Assembly (NCBI RefSeq): GCF_900177325.1
Contig: NZ_FXBL01000002.1
Coordinates: 1-64,000 of the forward strand
Reading direction: 5' to 3'
Source: Mesorhizobium australicum
Lineage (GTDB): Bacteria > Pseudomonadota > Alphaproteobacteria > Rhizobiales > Rhizobiaceae
DNA: 64,000 nucleotides
This document shows, piece by piece, positions 32,428 through 41,343 of the stretch (positions are counted from its first letter, which is position 1; each line of letters begins with the position of its first letter). Position numbers and translations under genes: made by a program. The notes beneath the pieces are model-generated. The model worked only from the letters and a program-made list of their open reading frames with translations, was not told the origin of the DNA and searched no databases.

Positions 32428-33893
32428 GGCTGCGCTTCCGGCGTGAGTGCGGATAGCGCGGCTTTCAGATTGCTTTCGGCGTCGATCAGGAAATTGGCTG
32501 AAACGACGACGCGGTCACCTTCGGCGATGCCCTCCGTGATTTCGCGCATGCCGTCGCCGCGCATGCCGATTTTGACATCGCGCGGCTCAAAGCGGCCTTC
32601 ACCCTTGTCGACGATCACGATCTGGCGCGCGCCCGTGTCGATGACGGCGCCGTCAGGGACCGTCACGACCGGCTCGGTCGCGCCGGTTGCGATCTCGACC
32701 TCGGCATACATGTTCGCCATCAGCAGCCGATCGGGATTGGGCAGTTCGATGCGCAGCCGCGCGGTGCGCGTCTGGCCCTGGATTTCAGGGTAGATCAGGC
32801 TGACCTTGCCCTCAAACACCTTGCCCGGCAGGCTGCGAATGCGGACAGCTGCCTTGTCCCCGACCCGAACCGAGCTCAACTCGTATTCCGGCACGTCCGC
32901 CACCACCCAAACGACTGAGACATCGGCGATCCGGAACAGCGTTTCTCCTGCTTCGGCCATCATCCCGTCGACGGCCATCCGTTCGAGGACGACGCCACGT
33001 CGCGGGGCTGTCAGCGTAACCGATATCGGCACTTTTTTCGTCTTCTCGATTTCCTCGATTGCCTTGGCCGGGACGGCGAGATTTTCAAGGCGCTGGAAGC
33101 TGCCGCTGGCAGCCTTGCGTCCGCCCCCGCTTTTCAGGTCGGCAGCGTAGAGCGCTCCGGCAGCCGCGACTTCTTTGGCATAGAAGCGTACGAGTGGCTG
33201 ACCCTGCTCAATTGAGTCTCCAGTTGTGATGGCCGCCACCTCCTCCAGGAAGGCCTCGGTGCGGATGGACACGACGCTGACGCGGCGTTCATCCAGGACG
33301 ATTGTGCCCGGCACTCGGACGGGGCGCGAGATGGCGCTTTTCGCCGCCAGCGCGGTCTTGACGCCGGAGCGCTGAAGCCTCCCAGCCGAAACCTTCACGA
33401 CCGACGCATCGTCGGCCTCGCCCTCGTACACGGGGATGTAGTCCATCCCCATCGAGTCTTTCTTCGGGACTGGCGATGTATCCGGTAGCCCCATCGGGTT
33501 GCGATAGAAGAGGATCGGCCGCTCGCCCGATGCGATGCTCGCTGCATCATTCTTCGCACCTTTGTTTTCCGTGCCTCCTGGCACGGACACGGCGTCAAAA
33601 CTCACGTCCTCGCTGGCGTGGACGGCGACGAACTCACGTCCGTCCGCCGTGCGCTTCGGTGTTGCCGAATAGGCTGGCTCGCCGTCTGGATGCCGGTAAT
33701 AAACGATCGGATCACTGGCGGCGGGCGGAGTCGCAGTCGGCTCCGGCTCGCCGCCCAGTGCCCGCTCCACGAAAGTTCCCGCCATACGGGAAATGTCCGT
33801 CGCGGAAAGGTCATGCTGCCCAACCCAGTACCCGCCGGCGCCAGCGGCCGAAAGGGCCGCAAGGACGATGATGCGTGCGATCGCGCCCATCAT
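32424..33893 (-). CDS. cusB: RND periplasmic adaptor (CusB-like) with two heavy-metal-binding domains
   Basis: This 489-residue protein has a signal anchor (about residues 4-24). Two heavy-metal-binding domains occur in tandem before the adaptor core: one with YYRHPDGEPAYSATPKRTAD near residue 65 and one with FYRNPMGLPDTSPVPKKDSM near residue 130. The usual barrel-sandwich, beta-barrel and membrane-proximal regions follow. Most family members carry one such domain, so the pair may increase metal capture. The ATG at 33893 overlaps the stop of the FixH-like gene by 4 bases; its own stop overlaps the cusA start by 4 bases. It links CusA to the outer-membrane channel. Confidence 0.9.
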   Translation of the reverse strand: MMGAIARIIVLAALSAAGAGGYWVGQHDLSATDISRMAGTFVERALGGEPEPTATPPAASDPIVYYRHPDGEPAYSATPKRTADGREFVAVHASEDVSFDAVSVPGGTENKGAKNDAASIASGERPILFYRNPMGLPDTSPVPKKDSMGMDYIPVYEGEADDASVVKVSAGRLQRSGVKTALAAKSAISRPVRVPGTIVLDERRVSVVSIRTEAFLEEVAAITTGDSIEQGQPLVRFYAKEVAAAGALYAADLKSGGGRKAASGSFQRLENLAVPAKAIEEIEKTKKVPISVTLTAPRRGVVLERMAVDGMMAEAGETLFRIADVSVVWVVADVPEYELSSVRVGDKAAVRIRSLPGKVFEGKVSLIYPEIQGQTRTARLRIELPNPDRLLMANMYAEVEIATGATEPVVTVPDGAVIDTGARQIVIVDKGEGRFEPRDVKIGMRGDGMREITEGIAEGDRVVVSANFLIDAESNLKAALSALTPEAQP

Positions 33894-34288
33894 TGCACCG
33901 CCTTCAACACCAGCTTGCTTTGCACCGTCTCGGCTTCCCCCTGGACCTTCGCGGCAAGCGACAATTGCCACCCGCCCGCCATCATCAGGTTCGTCTTGAA
34001 GCGATAGACGCCGGGCTGGTCGGAAGGCATTGCCTCGACCGAGGTGGTCATCGCCTCCATGCCGTCCGGAGCCATGTCCATGCGGATGGCGAAGATGACG
34101 GCATTTTCTACAGGAGCCCCCGTTCCCTTATCGAACAGCTTGACAGCGACGATCACTTGGTCGCCCGCTTTGACTTCGTTTTCTACGAGTTCAAACTCAT
34201 AGTCTTGGGAAGCGGCTCTGGCGGCCGGGGCCGCAAGGATGAATGCGAGCGCCAGCGGCGCGGTGCGCAGAAAAAAATTCGATATCAT
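33890..34288 (-). CDS. FixH/YtkA-like exported protein
   Basis: This 132-residue exported protein (signal about residues 8-26) has an immunoglobulin-like FixH/YtkA domain: VKAGDQVIVAVKLFDKGTGA near residue 40, and a Met-rich FAIRMDMAPDGMEAMTT stretch near residue 67. The Met pattern suggests copper binding. Similar proteins are found with CusAB-type systems and cytochrome oxidase assembly. It is first of the FixH-cusB-cusA set, tightly overlapped with cusB. It may supply or shield copper in the periplasm. Confidence 0.8.
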   Translation of the reverse strand: MISNFFLRTAPLALAFILAAPAARAASQDYEFELVENEVKAGDQVIVAVKLFDKGTGAPVENAVIFAIRMDMAPDGMEAMTTSVEAMPSDQPGVYRFKTNLMMAGGWQLSLAAKVQGEAETVQSKLVLKAVQ

Positions 34289-34386
34289 TGTTTCATGGTC
34301 CGACTGTCATTGGGCCGCGCAACGCGCGGTTCGTGCATGGCAAGCACCATGCGACTTGGCCCGCGGGACGCTGGCCGCGCGGGTTC

Positions 34387-34404
34387 AGGCGCTTTGAAGC
34401 GCCT
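34387..34404 (-). terminator. Hairpin after the small exported protein gene
   Basis: AGGCGCTT-TG-AAGCGCCT is a perfect 8-base stem just 3' of the gene at 34412-34756 on the minus strand. There is no T-run, so it may attenuate rather than stop transcription into the FixH-cusB-cusA unit. Confidence 0.45.
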
Positions 34405-34411
34405 CTAACAG

Positions 34412-34756
34412 TCAGGCTTTGGGTGGTCTTGGCGGCGGCTCGCCAACCAACGACGTGGGGAGCGTGTCCGGACCATTCTGAAATTGGTCTTCGATCAGAT
34501 GCCGAACAATGAGCGCCGGCGTTTCGGAAACTGAAACGCTGATGAAACTCACGCACAAAACAGCCACGGGACAGTCCTTGGCGCAGTCCGGAACGGCAGG
34601 TTGGTCATCGGGACAGCAGGGCATGCCGTCAGGCATCGCCGCCGTGGTCTGCGCGGCAAAGACCGGCGCTGCGGAGGCCGCAGCCATAGGTCCGAGCACC
34701 AGCCCGAAAAGGGCCAGCGCCAGAAGCAGGCGGCTACCGAATGACCAAGATTTCAT
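34412..34756 (-). CDS. Small exported Cys-rich protein, C-terminus PPK
   Basis: This 114-residue protein starts at MKSWSFGSRLLLALALFGLV with a signal peptide. It has five or more cysteines (GMPCCPDDQPAVPDCAKDCP and VLCV, about residues 40-65) and a Pro-rich end (GEPPPRPPKA). It shares its plan with the proteins at 28744, 40804 and 50042. I chose the ATG at 34756 over an upstream one because a signal peptide begins there. A periplasmic copper-related role is likely, but no family is firmly identified. Confidence 0.65.
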   Translation of the reverse strand: MKSWSFGSRLLLALALFGLVLGPMAAASAAPVFAAQTTAAMPDGMPCCPDDQPAVPDCAKDCPVAVLCVSFISVSVSETPALIVRHLIEDQFQNGPDTLPTSLVGEPPPRPPKA

Positions 34757-34958
34757 CTGCCTGAAGATGTCATAGCTCGGAAAAAAAGGCCACTCACTTC
34801 GTCGAGGTTGCAGGGACCGGCGATCATTCCTGCAAAACTTGCGGGCCGGAAAAGCGTAACACATCGGTTCTTGCTACTTCTAAAACGCGCCTCACTAAAA
34901 AAGTCCGTTCACGGTAGGATGGTGACGTTTCCCTCCGTCTCTTCGAAGGGTTTCGTGG

Positions 34959-35396
34959 CTACTTTCCGACATGCTGGAAAACGGTAGAACTGCCATCAAC
35001 ACTTAAAGCTAGAACATCATAGCTAGCTTTCGGGTCATTTCCCATACCTAGTGAGCCCTTTGGCATGCCCGGAACCGCCAATCCCGCGATAGCGGGTCTC
35101 TCGGCGAGCAGCCGTGCGATCGCATCGAGCGGGACATGCCCTTCCACGAAATACCCCTCGACGAGCGCGGTGTGGCAGCCCTGCAGATCATCGGGGATGC
35201 CGAGGGATTTCTTCAGGGGAAGAAGGTCGTCGCCGTCCTTCAACGTCACCTTGTACCCGGCCTGGCGCAGCGCCGACGCCCACGCCCCGCAGCACCCGCA
35301 CCACGGATTCTTGTGAACCTCGACCGCGGGCTTCGCCGCCGCATGAGCTCCGGTGGCCGCCGTCATCATCAGCAACAGCAACGTTCGTCTGTTCAT
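34959..35396 (-). CDS. DUF411 metal-binding exported protein
   Basis: This 145-residue protein has a signal peptide (MNRRTLLLLMMTAATGAHAA) and an intact DUF411 domain with KNPWCGCCGAWASALRQAGY, LQGCHTALVEGYFVEGHVPL and VPGMPKGSLGM. The CxCC and CH motifs and the Met-rich end point to Cu or another soft metal. It stands in contrast to the anomalous paralogue at 28060-28608. Here the N-terminal lead-in is short and normal. It lies between the cusA block and the cyclase gene, in the same direction. Confidence 0.85.
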   Translation of the reverse strand: MNRRTLLLLMMTAATGAHAAAKPAVEVHKNPWCGCCGAWASALRQAGYKVTLKDGDDLLPLKKSLGIPDDLQGCHTALVEGYFVEGHVPLDAIARLLAERPAIAGLAVPGMPKGSLGMGNDPKASYDVLALSVDGSSTVFQHVGK

Positions 35397-35412
35397 GGGA
35401 CTGAACCTTTCT

Positions 35413-36774
35413 TCAGCGCGCGTCGGGCTCGATAAGGCCCTGACGCAGATTGGACGATAATGAAGGCGCATCGATGGCTGTGCGCAGCCGGGCGGGCTCC
35501 CTCCATCGGGGACGGTACGCGATGTCGAGCGGTATCCGCCGGCCGCTGAGCGATACGCCCTTCTTTACGGTCCAGCCCCCTGATCGGCGGCCCTTCGGAA
35601 CGCGGCCGAGCAGCGCCAGCGACACGACCACCGTGGCGCCGAGCGCCTTTGAAAGCGATTCCAGGCGCCGCGCGACATTCACCGCATCTCCGAAGACCGT
35701 GAATTCATCATGGCTGCCGCTGTCCAGAACACCGCCGATCACCATGCCGTAGTGAAGGCCGATCCCGGCCTCAAAGGCACCGCTGCCGGCAACAGAACGC
35801 CATGCCAGCAGCTTTTCGCTGAGAGCGACCGCGCAGCGCAGCGCCCGTTCGGCATCATCGTCCTTAGCCGCCGGCTGCCCGAAGACAGCCATGACGCCGT
35901 CCCCCATGAACTTATCAACCGTGCCTCCGTGAGCGAACACGGTACCGGCGACAAGCTGCCGGTACCCTGTCAGGACCTGCGCGAGCTCTGCGGGCGGGGC
36001 ATGCTCGGCGTAGCTTGTGAAATCCCGAAGGTCTACGAACATGATGGCGGCCGGCCGCCGCTGGAGCGCGAGCCGGTGCCCGTCTTCCTGCAGGTCGGCG
36101 ACCACGAGTGGTGAAAAGAACCGGGCCAGATTGTGCCGCCACCGGTCAATCCGGCGCGCCTCCCGCCGGGTGCGCTGATGGTCCAATGCGAGAAGGTATG
36201 ACGACAGCGCCGTCAGCCCGAAGGTCAGCACCAGGCCGAAATCAAGGCTCAGGAACACGTCCCAGAACGCGCCCCGCGCCAGCTGCTCGTGACGCCACGC
36301 CATTACCGCGAGCATGCCCGTCCAGCCGGACAGAACCAGACCGGAAAACAGGCCGATCAGCCGCGCCTGCAGCGTCATGCCGACATGGCTGAGAAACAGG
36401 AACGGTATGACAAGGCTCGCGGTCGTCAGCCCATGCGGCCCGGTCACGGGCGCGCCGATGATATGCTCGTAAAGGATCACCGTCACAAAAAGCGCGTCCA
36501 GCGCAATCCAAAGCGTGCCGTGTCCAGCCGGGCGCAGGCGCCAGAGAGACAGACCTGCGAGCCCCAGACAGGCCAGCAGGTAAAGCGCCAAGGCCGGCGC
36601 GAAGACCAGAAGTCCGTGTCCGCTGCCGGCAAAAACCAGCGCGATCGCGGCAAGGATCGCCGCGATCCGTAGCAGCAGCGACATCATGCGCAGATCGTCC
36701 GCCAGCACCTGCGCGATGCCGCGCATATTTGAAAGCAGCTGCCTCAGATTGGCGAGGTGAAGATAGGCCAGCAT
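35413..36774 (-). CDS. Membrane-anchored class III adenylate/guanylate cyclase
   Basis: This 453-residue protein has a membrane region of six helices (about residues 30-210) followed by a class III cyclase catalytic domain. Metal-binding motifs are visible: AIMFVDLRDFTSYAE near residue 240 and VDKFMGDGVMAVFG near residue 285. The nucleotide-binding FGDAVNVARRLE is near residue 365. Such proteins make cAMP (or cGMP) in response to a membrane signal. The catalytic Asp residues are present. It is unexpected inside a copper-resistance series and is the only signalling enzyme here. The start could be a little further downstream. Confidence 0.88.
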   Translation of the reverse strand: MLAYLHLANLRQLLSNMRGIAQVLADDLRMMSLLLRIAAILAAIALVFAGSGHGLLVFAPALALYLLACLGLAGLSLWRLRPAGHGTLWIALDALFVTVILYEHIIGAPVTGPHGLTTASLVIPFLFLSHVGMTLQARLIGLFSGLVLSGWTGMLAVMAWRHEQLARGAFWDVFLSLDFGLVLTFGLTALSSYLLALDHQRTRREARRIDRWRHNLARFFSPLVVADLQEDGHRLALQRRPAAIMFVDLRDFTSYAEHAPPAELAQVLTGYRQLVAGTVFAHGGTVDKFMGDGVMAVFGQPAAKDDDAERALRCAVALSEKLLAWRSVAGSGAFEAGIGLHYGMVIGGVLDSGSHDEFTVFGDAVNVARRLESLSKALGATVVVSLALLGRVPKGRRSGGWTVKKGVSLSGRRIPLDIAYRPRWREPARLRTAIDAPSLSSNLRQGLIEPDAR

Positions 36775-36804
36775 GGGGGTCCGTGAGGCAGCAAGGTATT
36801 ACGC

Positions 36805-36826
36805 CGCGGGCCGCAAGCGGCCCGCG
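36805..36826 (-). terminator. Strong GC hairpin after cusF
   Basis: CGCGGGCCGC-AA-GCGGCCCGCG is a perfect 10-base stem with a two-base loop, 14 bases after the cusF stop on the minus strand. It probably ends the copper operon upstream before the cyclase gene. No T-run follows. Confidence 0.6.
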
Positions 36827-36839
36827 ACGCCGCAAAACG

Positions 36840-37118
36840 CTACTTGATTTCGACGACGGTGATACGGCCGTTGACGCGGTCGGCGACGAACTCGATCGCC
36901 TGGCCCGGCTTGACCTTTTCGAGCATGGCGTCGTCGGCGACGACGAACACCATTGTCATCGCCGGCATGTCGAGATTTGTAAGCGGCTCGTGCTTGATGG
37001 TGATCTTCTTCTGCTTGATGTCGACCTTAGTGACTTCGCCCTTGGTGTATTCAGCGGCAAAGGCGCTGCCAGCATATGCCAACATCAGGACGGTGAACGC
37101 TGTGAGGGTCTTTTTCAT
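36840..37118 (-). CDS. cusF: CusF-family periplasmic copper chaperone
   Basis: This 92-residue exported protein (signal about residues 4-22, ending AFAAEY) has the CusF OB-fold region TKGEVTKVDIKQKKITIKHE. It also has the copper ligand motif NLDMPAMTMVFVV (MPAMTM, near residue 57), where the Met pair and a His/Trp bind Cu(I) or Ag(I). It would hand copper to the CusAB pump. The ATG at 37118 was chosen because the signal peptide starts there. It follows the cupredoxin gene by 17 bases. Confidence 0.92.
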   Translation of the reverse strand: MKKTLTAFTVLMLAYAGSAFAAEYTKGEVTKVDIKQKKITIKHEPLTNLDMPAMTMVFVVADDAMLEKVKPGQAIEFVADRVNGRITVVEIK

Positions 37119-37135
37119 TTTGGTCTCCTGGTTAC

Positions 37136-37618
37136 TTATTTGGCGTCGACCGTGATGTCGCCCTTCATGCCGGCATCGTAGTGACCCGGGATAAGGCACG
37201 CGAAGGTGAAGTCGCCGGTATTGGCGAAGGTCCAGATGATCTCCCCCTTGGCACCTGGCGCGAGCCGGATGGAGTTGGCGTCGGCGTGCTCCATCTCAGG
37301 GAATTTCTCCATCACCGCTTTGTGCTCCATGACGGCCTCGGTCGTGTCCATGACGAACTCGTGGTCGGTCTCTCCCTTGTTCGTGAATTTCAGGCGGATG
37401 GTCTCACCGGCTTTGACCTTGAGGACGGCGGGTTCGAAAACCATTCTTCCGTCGTCCTTTTCGGACATGGCGATGTTGACGGTCCGCTTGATCTTGGCGT
37501 CGGCGCCCGGCTTGCCAATTGCCATTTCCTCTTGGTGCCCACCGGCGTGAGTGCCGGCGGCAAGGGCAACTCCGGAAGTGGCCGCCATGAACACGGCTGC
37601 TGCAAGTAAGTGTTTCAT
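37136..37618 (-). CDS. Cupredoxin-family copper protein
   Basis: This 160-residue exported protein has a signal ending near residue 21 and a plastocyanin/azurin-like fold. Type 1 copper ligands are seen: His in ETDHEFVMD near residue 87, and Cys, His and Met in FACLIPGHYDAGMKG near residue 145. It probably carries electrons or binds copper in the periplasm. The first part of the mature protein has His residues (GTHAGGHQEE). It is in an operon with a multicopper oxidase and CusF. Confidence 0.88.
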   Translation of the reverse strand: MKHLLAAAVFMAATSGVALAAGTHAGGHQEEMAIGKPGADAKIKRTVNIAMSEKDDGRMVFEPAVLKVKAGETIRLKFTNKGETDHEFVMDTTEAVMEHKAVMEKFPEMEHADANSIRLAPGAKGEIIWTFANTGDFTFACLIPGHYDAGMKGDITVDAK

Positions 37619-37661
37619 GCTGCTCTGTCTCTCTTTTGGTTGATGTTCAGGGTCAAGCTTT

Positions 37662-39020
37662 TCATCCCTGTTTGCCGTGACCGCCGTGCGCTGCCGGGGC
37701 CATCGTTTTTGCGTCGCCTGATTTCACGGGATTGGGCACCTCTCCGGTCCATTCCCAGGCGACGGTCCCCTCCGGATGCTGATACCAACCAGGGTCGGCA
37801 TAGTCGGTCGCCGAGAGGCCCTGCCGGACCTTCACGACCGAGAACATCGAACCCATCTCAATGGGTCCGAACTGCCCCCAGCCATCCATCATTTTGATCG
37901 TGTTATCCGGAAGCGGCATCTCCATCTCGCCCATATCGGCCATGCCGCGATTGCCCATGGGCATGTAGTCGGGCTGGACCTTCTGGATCTTCTTGGCGAT
38001 GTCCGTCTTGTCGACGCCGATGAACGTCGGGACGTCATGCCCCATGGCGTTCATCGTGTGGTGTGTCTTGTGACAGTGGACTGCCCAGTCGCCCTCATAC
38101 TTGGCCTCGAATTCGTAAGCTCGCATTGCGCCAACCGGGATGTCGATCGACACTTCCGGCCAGCGCGCCTCGGGACGGACCCAGCCGCCGTCGGTGCAGG
38201 TCACCTCGAAGTCGTAGCCGTGCATGTGGATCGGATGATTGGTCATCGTCAGGTTGCCGACGCGTACCCGCACACGATCATCCTTCGACACGACGAGCGG
38301 GCTGATCCCCGGGAAAATTCGGCTGTTCCAGGTCCACAGGTTGAAATCGGTCATCTCCATGACGCGCGGCACGTAGGAGCCCGGCTCAATGTCGTAAGCG
38401 GAGAGGAGAAAGACGAAGTCGCGGTCGACCCGCATGAACTTCGCGTCCTTGGGGTGGATGACGAAGAAGCCCATCATGCCCATCGCCATCTGGACCATCT
38501 CGTCCGAATGCGGATGATACATGAAGGTCCCGCTCTTCACGAGATCGAACTCGTAAACGAACGTCTTGCCGGGCGGGATGTGGGGCTGGGTGAGCCCGCC
38601 GACGCCATCCATGCCATTGGGCAGTATCATGCCGTGCCAGTGGATGGTGGTGTGCTCGGGCAGCTTGTTTGTAACGAAGATGCGTACGCGGTCGCCTTCG
38701 ACCGCCTCGATCGTCGGACCAGGCGACTGGCCGTTGTAACCCCAGAGATAGGCGGTGGTGCCCGGTGACAGCTCGCGTTCAACGGGCTCGGCGACAAGGT
38801 GGAATTCCTTGACGTTGCCGTTCATGCGGTGCGGCAGCGTCCAGCCGTTGAGGGTCACCACCGGCTGGTAGTCGGGGCCGCTCTTCGGAAAGAGCGGCGG
38901 CTGCATGTCCGGAGATTCCATGACGGGGGCGTCGGGCAACCCCATCGCGGATGTTTTCGTCCAGGCGGCGGCGCCGGCGAGCAGCGCGCCTCCGCCGAGT
39001 AACTGTCGTCTTGTAACCAT
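37662..39020 (-). CDS. Multicopper oxidase (copper-detoxifying)
   Basis: This 452-residue protein has a twin-arginine-like signal (VTRRQLLGGGALLAGAAAW). Three cupredoxin-like domains hold all four copper motifs: TIHWHGMILPNGMDG near residue 128, FMYHPHSDEMVQMAMGMMG near residue 167, HPIHMHGYDFEV near residue 265 and WAVHCHKTHHTMNAMGHD near residue 315. The Met-rich stretches resemble those of CopA/CueO-like oxidases that oxidise Cu(I) in the periplasm. A tail of His and Met follows. It lies 15 bases after the TolC-type gene and before the cupredoxin. Confidence 0.92.
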   Translation of the reverse strand: MVTRRQLLGGGALLAGAAAWTKTSAMGLPDAPVMESPDMQPPLFPKSGPDYQPVVTLNGWTLPHRMNGNVKEFHLVAEPVERELSPGTTAYLWGYNGQSPGPTIEAVEGDRVRIFVTNKLPEHTTIHWHGMILPNGMDGVGGLTQPHIPPGKTFVYEFDLVKSGTFMYHPHSDEMVQMAMGMMGFFVIHPKDAKFMRVDRDFVFLLSAYDIEPGSYVPRVMEMTDFNLWTWNSRIFPGISPLVVSKDDRVRVRVGNLTMTNHPIHMHGYDFEVTCTDGGWVRPEARWPEVSIDIPVGAMRAYEFEAKYEGDWAVHCHKTHHTMNAMGHDVPTFIGVDKTDIAKKIQKVQPDYMPMGNRGMADMGEMEMPLPDNTIKMMDGWGQFGPIEMGSMFSVVKVRQGLSATDYADPGWYQHPEGTVAWEWTGEVPNPVKSGDAKTMAPAAHGGHGKQG

Positions 39021-39035
39021 GTTCTTAATCCTTGG

Positions 39036-40493
39036 TCAGTGCGCCGCGCCACCGTCTGCGGCGGCTGATGCGGTTATTGTTTCGGACGAAGCACCGCCTT
39101 CGCCGCCGCCATGGACGGCGGTGCCGAGATTGACGTCGGCGATCCAGAAGGCCTGCCGCGCCTGCAGCGCCTGGATGTTGGCTTCGATGCGCGCGCGGGT
39201 ATCGGCGAGGAGCTCGAAAGTGTTGGTGATCATCCCGTTATAGGTGAGCACCGATTCATCCTCGATCTTCTTGCGCAGCGGTACGACGCTATTGCGGTAG
39301 TGCCGGGCGATGTCATAGGTCGAGCGGTAGGCGTCGTAGGCGGCGCGCGCCTCCGAGCGAATATTGACCGCCTTCTCGGCAAGCCGGTTTGCCGCCTGCA
39401 TGTAGGCAAGCTCTGCCTTGCGCATGCGCGGCTTGCCAGTGTCAAAGACCGGGATGACGAACTCGACCTCGATGCGCGGGGTCACGACGGTCTTGCTGCC
39501 GCCTTCCTCCTCATCTTCTTCGCGCTCGGCCTCGACGCCGGTAAGGAGCTCAAGGTCTGTGAGGTAGCGGGTGGCCGCCGTGAGCTTGTATTCCCGGGCC
39601 AGCGCCTCCAGCTCCAGCTTTGCGATCTCCAGATCAACGCGCTGCTGCAGGGCCTCGCGCTCGATGGCCTTGCGTCCCGGCGCCCCCTTGGGCAGGGCCG
39701 GCAGGCGCCCGGGGAGCTTGTAGGAGATATCGGCCCCCCACAGGCCCATCAGCCTCGTTAGCTCTTCCCTTGATTGCCGCGCCTCAAGGCGGGCCTGCGC
39801 GGCTTGTCCTGCGAGCTCGGCGTTAAAGACGAACTCCCGCGCCTGGCCTGTCTTGGTGAAGGCGCCGGTTTCACCGAGCTTGCGCGCGAGCGCGGCCGCG
39901 GCGTCAGCGGAGACCTGCGCCTGCGCGAGCATGCTGACATTCTCCTGCGCGGCGACGGCATCGACCCACGCCCGCCTCGTGGCCGCCGCGAGCCGCAGGG
40001 TTTCTTCGGCGGCACGCAGCTGCGCCTGCCGGAAGCGCGCATCAGCGACCGCGACGCGCTTTTCGCGGGTCATCAGCGCGAGGATGTTGCTGACGACCGC
40101 AGCCTCCACGGTCCGCACGGCGTCGAGCGTCATGACCCCGACCGATACGCGCGGATTGACAAGAAGGCTTTCCTGCCAGACATCGGCCGCAGAAAGCCCG
40201 ATATCGGCATAGGCGGCCTGCAGCCCCTTGTTGTTAAGAAGCGCGGCCTGCACCGCGACATCCGCGCCGACAGGGCCTGCTTTCACAAGTCGCCTTGTCT
40301 GCTCCGTCAGCGCCTGCGCCTCGGCCGTTGACTGCACCCATACCGGCGTTTTCCCGGTCGCGGCCTGTGTGCGCATCGCCACGGTCGTAAAGCCCGACTG
40401 TGGGTCATTGGTATCAACGGAGCCCGTTGTGGTGGCGCAGCCGGCGGTCAGCAGCGCGAGTGCGGGAATGACAATGCGCGCGGCCACCCTCAC
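39036..40493 (-). CDS. TolC-type outer-membrane efflux channel (CusC-like)
   Basis: This 485-residue lipoprotein has a signal with the lipobox LLTAGCATT, so Cys at about residue 19 would be acylated. The rest is alpha-helical with the repeated layout of TolC-family outer membrane factors. It would complete the CusABC-type tripartite pump, although cusAB are encoded about 7 kb away on the same strand. The ATG overlaps the stop of a 76-residue lipoprotein gene by 4 bases. A direct partnership with CusAB is inferred from function, not proven. Confidence 0.85.
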   Translation of the reverse strand: MRVAARIVIPALALLTAGCATTTGSVDTNDPQSGFTTVAMRTQAATGKTPVWVQSTAEAQALTEQTRRLVKAGPVGADVAVQAALLNNKGLQAAYADIGLSAADVWQESLLVNPRVSVGVMTLDAVRTVEAAVVSNILALMTREKRVAVADARFRQAQLRAAEETLRLAAATRRAWVDAVAAQENVSMLAQAQVSADAAAALARKLGETGAFTKTGQAREFVFNAELAGQAAQARLEARQSREELTRLMGLWGADISYKLPGRLPALPKGAPGRKAIEREALQQRVDLEIAKLELEALAREYKLTAATRYLTDLELLTGVEAEREEDEEEGGSKTVVTPRIEVEFVIPVFDTGKPRMRKAELAYMQAANRLAEKAVNIRSEARAAYDAYRSTYDIARHYRNSVVPLRKKIEDESVLTYNGMITNTFELLADTRARIEANIQALQARQAFWIADVNLGTAVHGGGEGGASSETITASAAADGGAAH

Positions 40494-40720
40494 GATCTCG
40501 CTCCCTTGCCGGCCGGGGACAGATCGTCATTCAGCCGCCGCCAGTTCTGCGGATCGGTCGGCTCGCGGTGGGTGTAACTGACAACGGGGTGATAATGCGC
40601 GTCGGTGATGCCGTAGGCCGAATCAGCCGGGCCGGCGGCTGGCAGTACGGGCGGCGGCACGGCTGTGCAGCCCGCAAGGGCAAGCGACGCACCGAGCGCC
40701 GCGGGAGCGATGATGTTCAT
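40490..40720 (-). CDS. Small lipoprotein
   Basis: This 76-residue protein begins with a lipoprotein signal whose lipobox is SLALAGCTAV (Cys at about residue 18). The mature part is polar and Pro-rich, with HYHPVVSYTHREP as its most distinct segment. No known family is recognised. It overlaps the TolC-type gene by 4 bases and is probably made with it. Confidence 0.65.
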   Translation of the reverse strand: MNIIAPAALGASLALAGCTAVPPPVLPAAGPADSAYGITDAHYHPVVSYTHREPTDPQNWRRLNDDLSPAGKGARS

Positions 40721-40803
40721 GGGTGAACCTGAAGCTGTAACGATAGGTCAGCGGTACCGGCAGGCCGGAAACGCCGGGCACACTCCGCCTGTCGGCGGAC
40801 TCG

Positions 40804-41217
40804 TCAGCTGGTGGTTCGGGGCGGCTTTATGACGGAATAGACCTGCCCGTCCGGCAGGGCGTGCGTGAAATCGGCACGGACCCGGCCGGCGGCCGGAGCA
40901 TGGATCAGCGGAGATGAGGCCGGCATGGCCTGGCTCATGACGCAGTGCATTTCGCAGCAAAGGTCCATGGCGGCCGGCTGGTGGTGGTCGTTGGCCGCCT
41001 GCTTTTGTCCGTCGCTTTCAGTATGCTGAGCGGCGCCGGCATCCTCATGATCATGGACGGCGGCGGCGTGCGTGTGGCCGGCGGTGGTCTGGGACGCGTT
41101 GCCTTCAGCCCAGGCGGCCGCGGCCATACCTGGCTGCCATATGGCCAGCAGCATGAACAGGCACGCGACGAGCGCGCGCCATGCCTTGCCGGAAAGAATC
41201 AACGGGCTTTGAGCCAT
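40804..41217 (-). CDS. Exported His-rich protein, C-terminus PPR
   Basis: This 137-residue protein starts at MAQSPLILSGKAWRALVACL with a signal peptide. It has a His-rich part (HTHAAAVHDHEDAG, NDHHQ), a Cys cluster (LCCEMHCVMSQAM near residue 98) and the end YSVIKPPRTTS. The CC...HC pattern and PPR end are shared with the protein at 50042 (LCCAAHCLTALPASSP). It is probably a periplasmic copper-binding protein. The ATG at 41217 was preferred because the signal peptide begins there. Confidence 0.65.
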   Translation of the reverse strand: MAQSPLILSGKAWRALVACLFMLLAIWQPGMAAAAWAEGNASQTTAGHTHAAAVHDHEDAGAAQHTESDGQKQAANDHHQPAAMDLCCEMHCVMSQAMPASSPLIHAPAAGRVRADFTHALPDGQVYSVIKPPRTTS

Positions 41218-41343
41218 GAAACGGTTTTCGCCACAAGAGTGAGGCAAAGTCAAGGTGAGGCGCCGGCACGGGTCTCCGGCCGGGTCCCCTGCTATCCGGC
41301 GATTGAGTTGAAAAGACGGCACTTTGCGGATGAGGGCTGCCAT

